The notes beneath the pieces are model-generated. The model saw only the letters and a list, made by a program, of their open reading frames with translations, was not told the origin of the DNA and searched no databases. Made by a program: the position numbers and the translations under genes. Positions 16,691-25,429 of a stretch of DNA of 64,000 nt are shown here, piece by piece (the stretch's first letter is position 1; the number at the start of each line of letters is the position of its first letter). The DNA comes from Parvibaculaceae bacterium (lineage in GTDB: Bacteria > Pseudomonadota > Alphaproteobacteria > Parvibaculales > Parvibaculaceae): positions 114,234-178,233 of the forward strand of contig JARGNZ010000002.1 of the NCBI GenBank assembly GCA_029209985.1, written 5' to 3'.

Positions 16691-18138
16691 ACCTTTCTGA
16701 CCCAAGCCTATTGCGCTGTGACGCCTATGTGGATGGACAGTGGCAGAGCGGTGCCGCAGGCACCCGAGTGGCCGTGACCAACCCAGCCACGGGGGAAGAA
16801 ATCTGCACAGTTCCTTCTTTGAATACGGATGAAACCGGGAAGGCCGTTGAGGCCGCATTCGCTGCTTTTAAGCCGTGGGCAGCGCGGACAGCCAAAGAGC
16901 GCAGCATCATTTTGCGTGAATGGTTTAATTTGATGATGGCCAATCAAGAAGACCTTGCGCAAATTCTTACAGCCGAACAGGGCAAGCCCTTAGCTGAAGC
17001 GCGCGGGGAAATTGCCTACGCTGCATCTTTTATTGAATATTATGCAGAGGAAGCGAAACGGGCACATGGGGCAACCATTCCTACCCCCTCATCAGATCGC
17101 CGGATTTTTGCGCTGAAACAACCGATCGGGGTTGTTGCCGCCATTACACCATGGAATTTTCCATCTGCGATGATCACTCGAAAAGTCGGTCCTGCTTTGG
17201 CGGCGGGCTGCACAGCAGTTGTGAAACCAGCAATGCAAACGCCCTTGTCGGCTTTTGCATTAGCAGAGCTTGGCCGACGCGCGGGCCTGCCTAACGGCGT
17301 CCTGAATATTATCACCGGCAAAGCCTCTGAGATCGGAGCTGTGCTGACCGGATCGCCTAAAGTCATGAAGGTTACATTCACTGGGTCAACGGGTGTTGGC
17401 AAAATTTTGATGCAGCAAGCCGCTTCAACGGTGAAAAAGGTATCGTTGGAATTAGGCGGAAACGCGCCCTTTATTGTGTTCGAGGATGCTGATCTGGATG
17501 CCGCTGTTGAGGGTGCCATCGCTTCAAAGTTCCGCAATACCGGCCAGACCTGTGTGTGCACCAATCGTTTTCTTGTCCAAGAAGAGGTCTATGACGCATT
17601 TTTGGAGAAAATGCAGACAGCGGTGAAGGCACTTAATGTGGGCGAGGGAACGCAAGACGGTGTGACCCAAGGCCCTTTGATTGACCAAGCAGCGGCGGAC
17701 AAAGTGGCGGAACACGTGGCCGATGCGACGGCAAAAGGCGCGCGCATATTGACCGGAGGCACCCCCCACGCATTAGGGCGCTCCTTCTACGAGCCAACGC
17801 TTATCGCGGATGCGACAGTGGATATGCTTGTGGCACAGGAAGAAACATTCGGCCCGGTTGCACCCGTTTTTAAGTTCAAAACCGAAGAAGAAGCCCTGGC
17901 TTTAGCCAATAACACCCCCTTTGGTTTGGCCTCTTATTTTTATGCCAGAGACATCGGACGGATCTGGCGGGTGGCCGAGGCGCTAGAATGCGGTATTGTC
18001 GGCGTTAATGCAGGCATCATCTCAACAGAAGTTGCCCCCTTTGGCGGATGGAAAGAATCCGGTATAGGGCGGGAGGGGAGCCCTTGGGGGCTGGATGAAT
18101 ACCTTGAATTGAAATATGTGGCCCTGGCGGGATTATAA
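16687..18138 (+). CDS. gabD: NAD(P)-dependent succinate-semialdehyde dehydrogenase
   Basis: A 483-residue aldehyde dehydrogenase. Family marks are QPIGVVAAITPWNFPSAM, the glycine motif FTGSTGVGK, the general-base Glu in SLELGGNAPFIVF and the catalytic Cys in NTGQTCVCTNR. The C-terminal segment GIISTEVAPFGGWKESGIGR is typical of GabD, which oxidises succinate semialdehyde to succinate in GABA and related catabolism. The ATG at 16687 is preceded by GGAGG about 8 bases upstream; a TTG five codons earlier overlaps that site and is rejected. rpiA follows after 21 bases and gor after it, suggesting an operon that links carbon flow and NADPH use. Glutarate semialdehyde is an alternative substrate. 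Confidence 0.9.
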   Translation: MNLSDPSLLRCDAYVDGQWQSGAAGTRVAVTNPATGEEICTVPSLNTDETGKAVEAAFAAFKPWAARTAKERSIILREWFNLMMANQEDLAQILTAEQGKPLAEARGEIAYAASFIEYYAEEAKRAHGATIPTPSSDRRIFALKQPIGVVAAITPWNFPSAMITRKVGPALAAGCTAVVKPAMQTPLSAFALAELGRRAGLPNGVLNIITGKASEIGAVLTGSPKVMKVTFTGSTGVGKILMQQAASTVKKVSLELGGNAPFIVFEDADLDAAVEGAIASKFRNTGQTCVCTNRFLVQEEVYDAFLEKMQTAVKALNVGEGTQDGVTQGPLIDQAAADKVAEHVADATAKGARILTGGTPHALGRSFYEPTLIADATVDMLVAQEETFGPVAPVFKFKTEEEALALANNTPFGLASYFYARDIGRIWRVAEALECGIVGVNAGIISTEVAPFGGWKESGIGREGSPWGLDEYLELKYVALAGL

Positions 18139-18159
18139 CGCGGGGCCTTAACATCGGAT

Positions 18160-18867
18160 ATGAGCGACATGAACGCGGAAGAAATGAAACGCCAAGCCGG
18201 CATCAAGGCCCTTGATTACATTGAAGACGGTATGCGCCTAGGGTTGGGCACCGGCTCCACGGCCGAACAATTTGTCCGCGCTTTGGGCGAAAAGGTGGCC
18301 CAAGGCATGAAAGTTGTGGGTGTGCCAACGTCTGAGCGCACGGCGGCCCTCGCCCGCGAGCTTAATATTCCGCTGACAACGCTGGATGAAACCCCTGAGT
18401 TGGACGTGACCATCGACGGCGCTGATGAGTTTGATGCAGACCTGCGCTTGGTCAAAGGGGGCGGTGGTGCCCTCCTGCGCGAGAAAATCGTTGCAACAGC
18501 CTCCAAAAAAATGGTCGTCATCACCGATGAGAGCAAAAATGTTGAAACTCTGGGGGCCTTCCCATTGCCCATCGAGGTCATTCCGTTTGGGTCGCGTGTG
18601 ACCGCCCTAGCTATTCAGAAAGTGGCCAAAGCCCATGGTTGTGAAGGCGAGCTTAAACGCCGAGAGGACGAATTTGGCGAGCCTTTCCTCACAGACAGTG
18701 AGAACTTCATTTACGACGGCCACTATGGAAAATTGCCGGACGCAGATGCCCTTGCGACAGCGCTGAACATTATCCCAGGCGTGGTTGATAACGGATTGTT
18801 TATCGATATTGCGAGCGTGGTCATTGTCGGCACGCCAGAAGGTCCTTATCTGGTAGAGAAATCATAA
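18160..18867 (+). CDS. rpiA: Ribose-5-phosphate isomerase A
   Basis: A 235-residue cytosolic enzyme interconverting ribose 5-phosphate and ribulose 5-phosphate in the pentose phosphate pathway. The phosphate loop [16 protein letters not shown], the catalytic region [20 protein letters not shown] with ALLREKIVA, and the C-terminal [11 protein letters not shown] are characteristic. Length fits the family (about 220-235). An ATG three codons in is an alternative start, as neither has a strong ribosome site. It sits between gabD and gor in a tight same-strand run; rpiA-gor adjacency is common in alphaproteobacteria. Confidence 0.95.
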   Translation: MSDMNAEEMKRQAGIKALDYIEDGMRLGLGTGSTAEQFVRALGEKVAQGMKVVGVPTSERTAALARELNIPLTTLDETPELDVTIDGADEFDADLRLVKGGGGALLREKIVATASKKMVVITDESKNVETLGAFPLPIEVIPFGSRVTALAIQKVAKAHGCEGELKRREDEFGEPFLTDSENFIYDGHYGKLPDADALATALNIIPGVVDNGLFIDIASVVIVGTPEGPYLVEKS

Positions 18868-18894
18868 TTCAATAATTTGACGAAAGAGCCAGAA

Positions 18895-20283
18895 ATGTCG
18901 CAGAGCACATATGACTATGACCTATTTGTAATTGGTGCAGGCTCCGGCGGCGTGCGCGCTGCCCGCATGTCTGCCAGCCACGGCGCAAAAGTTGCGGTGG
19001 CTGAGGAACATAGAGTAGGGGGCACCTGCGTTATCCGGGGGTGCGTGCCCAAAAAGCTGTTTGTCTATGCCAGCCAGTTCAGCGAGCATTTCGAAGATTC
19101 CGTTGGTTTTGGTTGGACCGTGCCCCAAGAGCCAGTGTTTGATTGGAAAACCTTGATTGCCAATAAGGACAAGGAAATTGATCGTCTAAACGGCATTTAT
19201 ATTCGGAACCTGAATAACTCAGGCGTGGAAATTATTGATGACCGGGCCGTGCTGAAAGATCAGCATACCGTGCACTTGGTGAACGAAAACCGTGATGTAA
19301 CCGCCAAAAATATTTTGATCGCAGTTGGTGCATGGCCGAACCTGCCAAGCATTCCGGGCATTGAACATGCAATCAGCTCGAACGAAGCCTTCGACCTTGA
19401 AGAGCTGCCCAAGCGCGTTGTCGTTGTTGGCGGGGGATACATTGCTGTGGAATTTGCAGGTATCTTTAACGGGCTGGGTGTTGAGACAACGCTTATGTAT
19501 CGTGGTCCCCTGATATTACGTGGTTTTGACCAAGACTTGCGGCGGAACCTACAAGAAGAAATCGTCAAGAAGGGAATGAACCTCCGCCTTGAAAGCGACA
19601 TTGCTGCGATCGAAAAGCAAGCGGACGGGACGTTACTGCTCACGCTCAAGGGCGGCGAAACAGTGACGACAGATGCGGTGATGTATGCCACGGGCCGTCT
19701 CCCAAATACCGCCAGCCTTGGGTTGGAAACAGTTGGTATCGAAACCAAAGCTAATGGTGCCATTCCAGTGGATGTCTATTCCAAAACCAGCGTTGACAAC
19801 ATCTATGCGGTCGGAGACGTGACAGACCGAGCGAACCTCACCCCCATTGCCATTCGCGAAGGGGCCGCTTTTGCCGAAACCGTCTTCAACAATACCCCTA
19901 TGGCTGTGGACCATAGCAACATTCCAACCGCTGTGTTCTCTCAACCTGAAATAGGCACTGTTGGGCTTACCGAAGAACAGGCATGTGAGCAGGTAGGGGC
20001 CAATGATGTTGCCATCTATAAAAGCACTTTCCGGCCAATGATGAACACATTGTCGGGGAACGAAGAGCGGACCACGATGAAGATTGTGGTGCACGAGAGC
20101 ACGGACAAAGTGCTTGGGGTCCATATTCTTGGCCCGCACTCTGGAGAGTTGATCCAAGCGGTTGGCATTGCGGTGACAATGGGGGCAACCAAGGCACAAT
20201 TTGATGCGACGGTCGCCGTACATCCAACCGCAGCTGAAGAGCTGGTGACAATGAAGGAAAAGTACATTCCGCCTGCTGAGTAG
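18895..20283 (+). CDS. gor: Glutathione-disulfide reductase
   Basis: A 462-residue FAD- and NADPH-dependent disulfide reductase that keeps glutathione reduced. It has the FAD motif FVIGAGSGGVRAARM, the redox-active disulfide in GGTCVIRGCVPKKL, a second Rossmann motif VVGGGYIAVEFAG, and the C-terminal dimer-interface His-Glu in HPTAAEELVTM. The sequence CVIRGC and overall layout fit the plant/alphaproteobacterial GR type. The ATG at 18895 has AAGAG upstream; a TTG six codons before is unsupported. It closes the gabD-rpiA-gor run, which connects pentose-phosphate carbon flow with glutathione use. Confidence 0.94.
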   Translation: MSQSTYDYDLFVIGAGSGGVRAARMSASHGAKVAVAEEHRVGGTCVIRGCVPKKLFVYASQFSEHFEDSVGFGWTVPQEPVFDWKTLIANKDKEIDRLNGIYIRNLNNSGVEIIDDRAVLKDQHTVHLVNENRDVTAKNILIAVGAWPNLPSIPGIEHAISSNEAFDLEELPKRVVVVGGGYIAVEFAGIFNGLGVETTLMYRGPLILRGFDQDLRRNLQEEIVKKGMNLRLESDIAAIEKQADGTLLLTLKGGETVTTDAVMYATGRLPNTASLGLETVGIETKANGAIPVDVYSKTSVDNIYAVGDVTDRANLTPIAIREGAAFAETVFNNTPMAVDHSNIPTAVFSQPEIGTVGLTEEQACEQVGANDVAIYKSTFRPMMNTLSGNEERTTMKIVVHESTDKVLGVHILGPHSGELIQAVGIAVTMGATKAQFDATVAVHPTAAEELVTMKEKYIPPAE

Positions 20284-20419
20284 GGTTTTGAACAGACGTT
20301 GAAGCCTATTTTTGTCAGTAAATGACAATTTGGTTAAGCTGAATGAGCCAAACCAACTAGATAGGCGGTAGATTAGAATTATTTTAGTCTTTTAATCAGG
20401 TCTAAGAACGCGTATAAAA

Positions 20420-20519
20420 CTTCAAACAGGCAAGCTGTAGGGGTGCGACTTCCTTTGAGTATTTGGGAAGGAGGGGCCTTTTTGCGAAATGTAAAACTTA
20501 CAGCCTGTGTGTTTGGAAG
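20420..20519 (+). promoter_or_regulatory. Candidate structured leader of the DAHP synthase gene
   Basis: The roughly 310 bases between gor and the DAHP synthase gene contain a long imperfect inverted repeat: 20420-20439 with 20499-20519, sharing CTTC, AAAC and GCTGTA blocks. The 5' arm carries both ACAGGC and GCTGTA, and the 3' arm TACAGCCTGT can pair with either, which allows alternative pairings. Between the arms, CTTCC and GGAAG can form an inner hairpin. A weak 20-codon frame from a TTG at 20482 has AAGGAGG upstream. No aromatic-rich leader peptide is visible. The rest of the gap (20284-20419, 20520-20594) shows nothing I can name. Confidence 0.35.
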
Positions 20520-20594
20520 GCGCTTTAAGAGTGAGGCGCAATAAACCGAATTAAGAACCAACCTTGAAAACGAGGTTGTATAAGGATGAATGTT

Positions 20595-21977
20595 ATGGCG
20601 GAGAAATGGACACCTGAAAACTGGCGGTCAAAACCGATCGTACAGGTGCCGACTTATCCGGACCTAGCTAAGGTCGAGGAAGTCGAAGAACGCTTACGAA
20701 ATTCCCCCCCGCTCGTGTTTGCAGGTGAAGCCCGCAATCTAAAAAAAGAGCTGGCCAAAGTATGCGAAGGCGAAGCCTTTTTGCTGCAAGGGGGCGATTG
20801 CGCTGAGAGTTTTGCCGAATTTCATCCTGATGCGATCCGCGATACATTCCGTGTCTTGTTGCAAATGGCCGTTGTTTTGACCTACGGGTCATCCCAGCCA
20901 GTTGTCAAAGTAGGTCGGATTGCCGGTCAATTCGCGAAGCCGCGCTCTTCTGATGTAGAAGAGATCGATGGCGTGACATTGCCGTCCTACCGGGGCGACA
21001 TTATCAACGGTATTGATTTCACCGAAGAAGCACGCATTCCAAATCCAGAGCGTCAACTTCAGGCGTATTCACAGGCAGCCTCAACGCTGAACCTGATCCG
21101 CGCTTTTGCAAGTGGTGGCTATGCCGATTTGGATTACGTTCACAAATGGACATTGGGCTTTGTCTCTGACAGTCCAGAAACAGCTCGATATGAGGAAATG
21201 GCGAACCGCATTACGGAAGCCATGAACTTCATGAAAGCTTGTGGTGTTAATTCATCTACAACGCCGCAATTAGCTGCGACAAGTTTCTACACAAGTCATG
21301 AAGCTCTGTTGCTTGGGTATGAGCAAGCATTGACGCGGATCGATAGCACCACGGGCGACTGGTATGACACCTCTGCACACATGTTGTGGATTGGGGACCG
21401 GACACGCCAGTTTGATCATGCGCACATCGACTTCCTGAGCGGCGTTAAAAACCCAATCGGGATGAAATGCGGTCCGTCTATGGACCCAGACGATTTGCTG
21501 CGGATCATCGATAAGTTGAACCCAGAAAATGAAGCGGGGCGCTTAACACTGATCGCGCGCTTTGGTGCGGGTAATGTAGAGAAGCATTTGCCGAAACTGA
21601 TCCGGGCTGTGGAACGGGAAGGGCATAAAGTTGTTTGGTCATGCGATCCAATGCACGGCAATACAATCAAAGCCTCAACCGGTTACAAAACCCGCCCTGT
21701 AGATCGGGTGCTTGCGGAAGTTCAAGAGTTCATGGGCGTCCACAGTGCCGAAGGCACCCACGCTGGTGGTGTGCATTTTGAGATGACGGGTAAAAATGTG
21801 ACAGAGTGTATCGGTGGGACCCACCCAGTGACTGAGGGTGATCTCTCCAGCCGTTATCACACTCACTGTGACCCCCGCTTGAATGCAAACCAAGCTTTGG
21901 ATTTAGCTTTCTTGATTTCAGAAGGTTTGAAAAAAGAGCGCGATACATCCAGCGACCGGATGACCGCTTTGGCCTAA
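20595..21977 (+). CDS. 3-deoxy-7-phosphoheptulonate synthase, class II (plant type)
   Basis: A 460-residue enzyme condensing phosphoenolpyruvate and erythrose 4-phosphate, the first step of the shikimate pathway. The class II signature is plain: [14 protein letters not shown] at the N-terminus, [45 protein letters not shown] and [14 protein letters not shown]. Metal ligands expected in this class include the Cys of GDCAES and the His of DPMHGN. I prefer the ATG at 20595, with AAGGA about 8 bases upstream, over the ATG at 20586, which lies directly against that site. A possible regulatory leader precedes it, and a strong terminator follows. Confidence 0.94.
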   Translation: MAEKWTPENWRSKPIVQVPTYPDLAKVEEVEERLRNSPPLVFAGEARNLKKELAKVCEGEAFLLQGGDCAESFAEFHPDAIRDTFRVLLQMAVVLTYGSSQPVVKVGRIAGQFAKPRSSDVEEIDGVTLPSYRGDIINGIDFTEEARIPNPERQLQAYSQAASTLNLIRAFASGGYADLDYVHKWTLGFVSDSPETARYEEMANRITEAMNFMKACGVNSSTTPQLAATSFYTSHEALLLGYEQALTRIDSTTGDWYDTSAHMLWIGDRTRQFDHAHIDFLSGVKNPIGMKCGPSMDPDDLLRIIDKLNPENEAGRLTLIARFGAGNVEKHLPKLIRAVEREGHKVVWSCDPMHGNTIKASTGYKTRPVDRVLAEVQEFMGVHSAEGTHAGGVHFEMTGKNVTECIGGTHPVTEGDLSSRYHTHCDPRLNANQALDLAFLISEGLKKERDTSSDRMTALA

Positions 21978-22000
21978 AGTGTAGGCGCGCACGAAACATC

Positions 22001-22037
22001 AAAAGCCCCGCAGCATTCGTTGCGGGGCTTTTATTTT
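22001..22037. terminator. Bidirectional terminator between DAHP synthase and oxidoreductase genes
   Basis: A perfect 12-base GC-rich stem (22001-22012 with 22021-22032) is flanked by A-run and T-run on either side. It can serve both converging transcripts. Confidence 0.9.
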
Positions 22038-22068
22038 GTAAAGGCGTTGAAGAAGGGCGGCGTTCAGG

Positions 22069-23082
22069 TCAGCTCACTTTGATCAAGCGGCGTCCATGGT
22101 TTTCACCTTCAAACAAGCCAATAAAGGCTGCGGGGGCACCTTCGATGCCTTCAGAGATATCCTCAGTAAACTTCAAGCGGCCTGTAGAAATCCACCCAGC
22201 CATTTCCGCTTGAGCTTCTGGGAAACGCTTGAAATAATCATAAACAACCAAGCCTTCCATCCGTAGTCGATGCGTAATGAAGTGGAGCGTATTGCGGATC
22301 CCGCGTGGTTCTGACTTGTTATATTCAGAAACAGCACCGGATATAATCAAACGACCTTTTTCATTCATATTGAGAATGGCCGCGTCGAGCATTTCCCCGC
22401 CCACATTGTCAAAATAAATATCGACTTTGTCTGGGCAGTGTTCAGCTATCGCCGCTTGTAGGTCATCCACTTCTTTGTAATTAATGCACGCGTCGAAACC
22501 GAGTTCTTTGACGACATAATCACATTTGGCTTGTGACCCCGCGATGCCAACAGCGCGGCATCCTTTAAGCTTGGCAATTTGTCCCGCAGTGGCACCGACG
22601 GGGCCTGCAGCGGAAGAAATCAAAACTGTGTTGCCTTCTTGTGGTTTGCCTAGATCCAGCAAACCAAAATAAGAAGTGAGGCCAGGAATGCCCAAAATAC
22701 CAATGGCTGTGGTAACGGTGAGCGGCGGTTGGAAGAGAGAGGCGTTTAATTTAGCCACACCGCGCCCATTAGAGAGGGCGTATTCTTGCCAACCAAAACC
22801 ACCTGTGACCAAGTCGCCAGCAGCAAATTTTTCATTGTTGGAGGCTTGCACAACCCCCACCATTGCGCCTTCAATCAGCTCGCCTTCTTTCAAAGCGGCA
22901 GCATATGAATCGCTGGAGAGGCGGGAGCGCATGCCCGGATCAACCGAGAAATAGCGTGCATGAATGAGAATTTCATGCGCACCGGGGTCAGGCAATTCCT
23001 GTTCCTCAAGACGAAAATTCTCAAGGGCAGGTTGTCCATTTGGCCGTGAAGCCAATACCCAACGACGGTTGATCACGCTCAT
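22069..23082 (-). CDS. NADP-dependent oxidoreductase, zinc-free MDR type (paralog 1)
   Basis: A 337-residue medium-chain dehydrogenase/reductase of the zinc-free CurA/leukotriene-B4-dehydrogenase branch, which reduces activated double bonds or quinones with NADPH. Marks are RHAR-like substrate loop FSVDPGMRSRLS, nucleotide motif SSAAGPVGATAGQIAKLKG, and YFDNVGGEMLDAAILNMN. A start at the ATG 23082 is supported by GGAGGAG; the frame's TTG twelve bases upstream overlaps that site. It is the last of three tandem paralogs on the minus strand. The C-terminal end FEGENHGRRLIKV is shared among them in pattern. Physiological substrate unknown. Confidence 0.9.
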   Translation of the reverse strand: MSVINRRWVLASRPNGQPALENFRLEEQELPDPGAHEILIHARYFSVDPGMRSRLSSDSYAAALKEGELIEGAMVGVVQASNNEKFAAGDLVTGGFGWQEYALSNGRGVAKLNASLFQPPLTVTTAIGILGIPGLTSYFGLLDLGKPQEGNTVLISSAAGPVGATAGQIAKLKGCRAVGIAGSQAKCDYVVKELGFDACINYKEVDDLQAAIAEHCPDKVDIYFDNVGGEMLDAAILNMNEKGRLIISGAVSEYNKSEPRGIRNTLHFITHRLRMEGLVVYDYFKRFPEAQAEMAGWISTGRLKFTEDISEGIEGAPAAFIGLFEGENHGRRLIKVS

Positions 23083-23109
23083 GCGCTCCTCCAATTTTGT
23101 TAGTTTAAG

Positions 23110-24132
23110 TTATGCAGCTGGATCTGAACCAACTTTGACAAGCATCTTACCAAAGTTTGCACCAGAGAAAAGGTTGAGGAATGCTTTGGGGGCATTCTCA
23201 ATGCCTTCTTCGACAGTTTGTTCCCATTTCATTTTGCCCGAACCGATAAGGGTGGACATTTCCGCGACAAAGTCAGGCAACAGATCAAAGTGGTTTGAAA
23301 CAATGAAGCCTTGCAGTTTCAGGCTTTTACCAACCGCTTGAATGATGTTATGTGGACCAGGAGCCGGCTCAGTTGCATTGTATTGTTCGATCATGCCGCA
23401 AAGTGCCGCACGGCCCATTGGCTTCATGTTTTCAATCGCTGCAACGAGGTGTTCGCCGCCAACGTTTTCAAAATAAACGTCTACGCCGCCCGGAGCCGCA
23501 GCTTTAATAGCTGCTGTTAAGTCACCGCATGTTTTGTAGTTGATGGCTTTGTCGATACCGGCGGTTTCTTCCAACCATTTACATTTTTCGTCTGACCCAG
23601 CGGTGCCGACAACGAAGCAACCATGTGCTTTTGCCAGCTGACAGACAACACTGCCAACAGCACCAGATGCAGCTGAAACAAAAACAGTGTCGCCGTCTTT
23701 CATTTCACCAATTTTGAAAAGACCTGCATAGGCAGTAAGACCCGGCATGCCCATAACACCAAGGTTTGCTTCAATAGGACCATTGGCAGGGTCAACTTTG
23801 GAAAGCATGGCACCATCAGTAATGAACGCTTCACGCCAGCCAAGCATAGACTGCACGTACTCGCCGACTTTGAAGTTCTCATTGTTGGATTTCACAACTT
23901 GGCCAATCGCACCGCCTTCAAGGGCTGCACCAATTTGGAACGGAGGCACATAGCTCTCCCGGTCCATCATCCGGCCACGCATATAGGGGTCAACAGACAT
24001 CCAAATGTTGCGCACGAGGAATTCACCTGCGCCGGGCTCTCCCAGTTCTGTGGTGCCAACTTGGAAATCGCTTGCTTTCGGTTCGCCGTTGGGACGAGCC
24101 GCTAATTGAATTTCTTTGCTTGTATAAGACAT
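23110..24132 (-). CDS. NADP-dependent oxidoreductase, zinc-free MDR type (paralog 2)
   Basis: A 340-residue relative of the flanking genes, with VDPYMRGRMMDRESYVPPF, SAASGAVGSVVCQLAKAHG and YFENVGGEHLVAAIENMK. No zinc-binding cysteines are present. I choose the ATG at 24132, preceded by GGAGA. The frame can instead start at 24204, where an ATG overlaps the stop of the upstream gene (TAATG) and would add 24 residues (MGLFSTLFGRKRNSK...). That overlap makes coupled translation of a longer form possible. It lies in the middle of the three-gene run, 27 bases before paralog 1. Confidence 0.88.
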   Translation of the reverse strand: MSYTSKEIQLAARPNGEPKASDFQVGTTELGEPGAGEFLVRNIWMSVDPYMRGRMMDRESYVPPFQIGAALEGGAIGQVVKSNNENFKVGEYVQSMLGWREAFITDGAMLSKVDPANGPIEANLGVMGMPGLTAYAGLFKIGEMKDGDTVFVSAASGAVGSVVCQLAKAHGCFVVGTAGSDEKCKWLEETAGIDKAINYKTCGDLTAAIKAAAPGGVDVYFENVGGEHLVAAIENMKPMGRAALCGMIEQYNATEPAPGPHNIIQAVGKSLKLQGFIVSNHFDLLPDFVAEMSTLIGSGKMKWEQTVEEGIENAPKAFLNLFSGANFGKMLVKVGSDPAA

Positions 24133-24203
24133 AGTGTCTCCATTTTTTGAGGTTGGTAATTTGGAATTTCTTTTGCGCCCAAAGAGTGTGCTGAATAGTC
24201 CCA

Positions 24204-25202
24204 TTAGACTCTCACCATTCGCTTCCCGCGATTTTCACCTGCGAGCAGTCCAATGAGAGCTGCTGGGGTGTTCTCTAGGCCATCAATAATATCTTCTTGA
24301 ACCTTAATCTTGCCGTCAGCGACCCATTGACCAAGCTCGGCGATTGCCGCGTCACGCTTGGTATAAAAGTCGCTCACAATAAATCCTTGTACCCTCAAGC
24401 GCTTGGTCACAATCAGACCCGGAATGCCCCGTGGTCCATGCTTAGGCGCGTCGCCGTCGTATTGTGAGACTGCACCACAACAGGCGATGCGTCCCATATC
24501 ATTCATGCGGAAGAGGGCCGCTTCCAAGATGTCACCGCCGACATTGTCGAAATAAACATCAATGCCATCCGGGCACGCTGTTTTGAGCGCCTTGTGAACC
24601 GGTTCATTTTTGTAATCCACTGCAGCATCAAAGCCAAGTTCATCCACAAGCCATTGGCATTTTTCTGCCCCGCCTGCGATGCCAACAACCCGGCATCCTT
24701 TGAGCTTGGCGATTTGACCGACAATGGACCCAACGGACCCAGCCGCAGCCGATACCACAACCGTCTCGCCTGCTTTAGGTTGGCCCACTTCGAGGAGGCC
24801 AAAATATGCGGTCAATCCGGCAATGCCATACACGCTGATAAGATAAGAAAGAGGTTCGAGGCGAGGCACGCTGTTGAGATTTTTAGCGGGCAGAGCAGCA
24901 TAGTCTTGCCACCCAGTATCGGCGAAGACTAAATCGCCAACGGACATACCTTCCGCCTTGCTTTCCACCACTTCGGCAAGTCCACCACCAGCCATGACCT
25001 GTCCTGATTCTAGGGCATCGCGATAGGTGGCGCCTTGCATCCATGCCCTATTGGCGGCATCGAGTGAAATAAGGACAGTTTTGAGCAAAACCTCCCCTTC
25101 AGAAATAGAAGGAATGGGGGCTTCTGCGAGCTTGAAGTGTGTTGGGGAAAGCTTGCCCTTGGGCAATTCAACCAATTGAATCTGACGATTAATCTCAGTC
25201 AT
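24204..25202 (-). CDS. NADP-dependent oxidoreductase, zinc-free MDR type (paralog 3)
   Basis: A 332-residue member of the same family, first in transcription order. Characteristic segments are SLDAANRAWMQGATYRDAL, SAAAGSVGSIVGQIAKLKG and YFDNVGGDILEAALFRMND. The start at 25202 has GGAGGAG at a good distance; the frame continues 38 codons upstream, which I regard as non-coding. The substrate loop differs from the SVDPxMRxR pattern of its two neighbours, so substrate use has probably diverged. The promoter should lie in the 25203-25429 spacer, shared with the divergent nadE. Confidence 0.89.
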   Translation of the reverse strand: MTEINRQIQLVELPKGKLSPTHFKLAEAPIPSISEGEVLLKTVLISLDAANRAWMQGATYRDALESGQVMAGGGLAEVVESKAEGMSVGDLVFADTGWQDYAALPAKNLNSVPRLEPLSYLISVYGIAGLTAYFGLLEVGQPKAGETVVVSAAAGSVGSIVGQIAKLKGCRVVGIAGGAEKCQWLVDELGFDAAVDYKNEPVHKALKTACPDGIDVYFDNVGGDILEAALFRMNDMGRIACCGAVSQYDGDAPKHGPRGIPGLIVTKRLRVQGFIVSDFYTKRDAAIAELGQWVADGKIKVQEDIIDGLENTPAALIGLLAGENRGKRMVRV

Positions 25203-25429
25203 TAATATCTCCTCCAAATATTTAATATCGATGGTAGGGAAGATAGTCTGAATAACGCCGGGGAACATCAAATTTGTCGCATTTTGCTTTGATGTTATGC
25301 CAACTAGGCTGTGCAAGATTGAACAATGGGAGAAATGCGCTCTTCCTATTGTGGATAACGGCTAGGCGGGCTAGAAAAGCCTCCCCAATTCAACTCTAAG
25401 GTCTTGTTTCATAGGCGATTCTAATCAGT

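Noticed and set aside
19633..20328. 231-codon minus-strand frame over the end of gor
   Set aside because: It shadows a well-supported gene; the composition (many Cys, His and Arg) is typical of an antisense frame.
20379..20561. 60-codon minus-strand frame in the DAHP synthase leader
   Set aside because: It is short, lacks a clear ribosome site and lies exactly over the inverted repeats, so the repeats explain the sequence better.
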